From Gemmatimonadota bacterium (GTDB lineage Bacteria; Gemmatimonadota; Gemmatimonadetes; Longimicrobiales; Gaopeijiaceae): a stretch of DNA of 6,951 nucleotides. Positions 5,819 through 6,951 of the stretch are shown piece by piece. Under the pieces are notes generated by a model. The model made no database searches and was not told where the DNA came from. It saw only the letters and a list, made by a program, of their open reading frames with translations. A program made the translations under genes and the position numbers. Location: positions 1 to 6,951 of the forward strand of contig PWZC01000021.1 in the NCBI GenBank assembly GCA_003567615.1. The letters run 5' to 3'. Each line of letters begins with the position of its first letter. Position 1 is the first letter of the stretch.

Positions 5819-6951
5819 TCAGAACCGGAGTGTGGTCCGGAGATAGATGTCCGAGTCCTCTCTGCGCTGGAGGGCCCCCACCCGGCTCCTCATATCCTGG
5901 CGATAGCGGAAGCGGGTGTCCAGCCGTCCCCACGAGGCGTACTGCCAGTAGTGGCGGATCTCGATTTCGTTGTTGTTTTCCCGGATGTCTGGGGAGAGGA
6001 GCCATGCGTCCCCCGCCCGGGAGAACACCATGCCCAGAGAGTGGACTTCGGCGAAGTCCATGAGGCTCGCCGAGAGCTGAAAGGCCCACCCATCCCCCGC
6101 TCCGTCCCCTGAGTCGCCTGTTCCCAGTTGGACCCGAGTTGGGGTATTGGGTGCGAAACCGCCCTCGGTCCCCACCACCAGACGTCCTCCCCATGGAGCC
6201 CCCTCGAACTGGGCCGCCATCCGACCAACCAGGGTGATGTAGGGGTCTCCATCACCTGGAATCGCCCCTGGGATCCAGGTGAGGCCAACCTCTCTCTGGA
6301 CCAGGGCACCAAGGGGGGAGGTGGAGCGGAGACCGCTGAAGATGGAGACCCGACTTCCGGACCCGGTCACGTCCAGGGGGCTCCGGAGGACGTTGGTGGG
6401 TCCCTGCCGACCGTTTCGCTGCAGGACCAACTCGCCCTGCCACCCCTCCGTCAGCTCCGTGGAAGCCGCGATTCCGTCCGTCCAGGTGACATCGGTGTTG
6501 GGGCTGTCGTTCCGATCGAGCGATTTGCGCGGCACCCCCGCCAGTTCGAACAACGTCTGAAACCGGCCCAGGCGAAGCCGGGTGCGGGGAGAGGGACTCC
6601 ACTGCACAAAGAGCTCGTCCAGGGTGACGTCCCCCATGCGGATGCCGTCGGTGGCGGGGATGTGGTCGCGAACGTACAGGTGAAGGCCCTCCTGCTCAGT
6701 GGAGAGGCGTCCCGCCACTCTCACACCCACCGTGACATGAGCCCCTGCATCCCACAGAGCCCGAGCCTGGAACCGGAGCCGGAGGTCATGGGTCCGGTCC
6801 GTGCTTCCGTCCCGGTCGTCCCGCCAGAGTGCATGCAAGCCGGGACGGAGGGTGAGTGAGGTGCGAATCGCCGGAGGCGCTTCCTGGGCGGCGACCGCCT
6901 CCCCAGAAGTGGAGAGGAGAAGGAGCACGCCAAGCGCCGGAAGTGCCACCT
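5819..6951 (-). CDS. Putative outer-membrane porin / beta-barrel protein (5' end at window edge)
   Basis: About 376 residues are visible. The frame is still open at the window edge; a GTG at 6949 gives a signal peptide (LPALGVLLLLSTSGEAVAA, cleavage plausible before QEAPP) without the expected N-terminal positive charges, so the true start probably lies beyond the window. The mature part is rich in alternating hydrophobic/polar strands (HDLRLRFQARALWDAG, VTVGVRVAGRL, TRLRLGRFQTLFEL, GRLVVGTEGGF, EIEIRHYWQYASWGRLDTRFRY) with Gly/Asp-rich turns. It ends DIYLRTTLRF, a final strand with terminal Phe, the usual signal for outer-membrane insertion. The segment DELFVQWSPSPRTRLRLGRF (111-130) followed by a DRNDSP...TWTDG loop (145-159) resembles putative porins that carry a constriction loop. 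I infer an outer-membrane channel of unknown substrate, probably passive because no plug or TonB box is visible. The family assignment is by general appearance, so the exact porin class is open. Confidence 0.78.
   Translation of the reverse strand, partial: VALPALGVLLLLSTSGEAVAAQEAPPAIRTSLTLRPGLHALWRDDRDGSTDRTHDLRLRFQARALWDAGAHVTVGVRVAGRLSTEQEGLHLYVRDHIPATDGIRMGDVTLDELFVQWSPSPRTRLRLGRFQTLFELAGVPRKSLDRNDSPNTDVTWTDGIAASTELTEGWQGELVLQRNGRQGPTNVLRSPLDVTGSGSRVSIFSGLRSTSPLGALVQREVGLTWIPGAIPGDGDPYITLVGRMAAQFEGAPWGGRLVVGTEGGFAPNTPTRVQLGTGDSGDGAGDGWAFQLSASLMDFAEVHSLGMVFSRAGDAWLLSPDIRENNNEIEIRHYWQYASWGRLDTRFRYRQDMRSRVGALQRREDSDIYLRTTLRF

Noticed and set aside
6128..6859. 243-codon plus-strand open frame
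   Set aside because: It is antisense to the porin-like gene, whose signal peptide, strand pattern and terminal Phe make it the real gene.

Overview
The window is a GC-rich (roughly two-thirds G+C by eye), densely coding stretch of bacterial chromosome. It holds five genes in two converging groups. I see no mobile element, CRISPR array, tRNA or rRNA. A lipoprotein signal, Sec-type signal peptides and a beta-barrel-like protein ending in Phe point to a diderm (Gram-negative) bacterium. The mix of genes (monomeric NADP-isocitrate dehydrogenase, secreted DUF1028 protein, lipoprotein M3 peptidase, putative porin) and the base composition would fit Gemmatimonadota or a similar high-GC diderm phylum. 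That placement is inference; nothing in the window proves it.

Plus strand, left side (1-1925): the C-terminal 303 codons of a monomeric isocitrate dehydrogenase run in from outside the window. They overlap by 4 bases (ATGA) with a gene for an exported DUF1028 protein carrying a C-terminal peptidoglycan-binding-like domain. The two are almost certainly cotranscribed. Just after the second gene lie two consecutive perfect inverted repeats, 1914-1930 across the stop codon and 1935-1969. The second probably ends the transcript. Plus strand, middle (2077-4236): a complete M3-family peptidase of the Dcp/oligopeptidase type with an N-terminal lipobox, so a lipid-anchored, zinc-dependent peptidase of the cell envelope.

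Convergent junction (4237-4386): 150 bases with a strong GC-rich hairpin at 4329-4359 that could stop transcription from both sides. Minus strand, right side (5819-6951, then 4387-5730): a putative outer-membrane porin, cut at its 5' end by the window edge, is followed after 88 bases by a protein of about 447 residues. That protein has one N-terminal membrane segment and a large beta-rich exported part that I cannot assign to a named family. The two are probably one transcription unit.

The window is mostly ordinary. The parts most worth a second look are the unassigned membrane-anchored protein next to the porin, the DUF1028 protein whose putative N-terminal nucleophile is buried behind a signal peptide, and the paired inverted repeats at 1914-1969.
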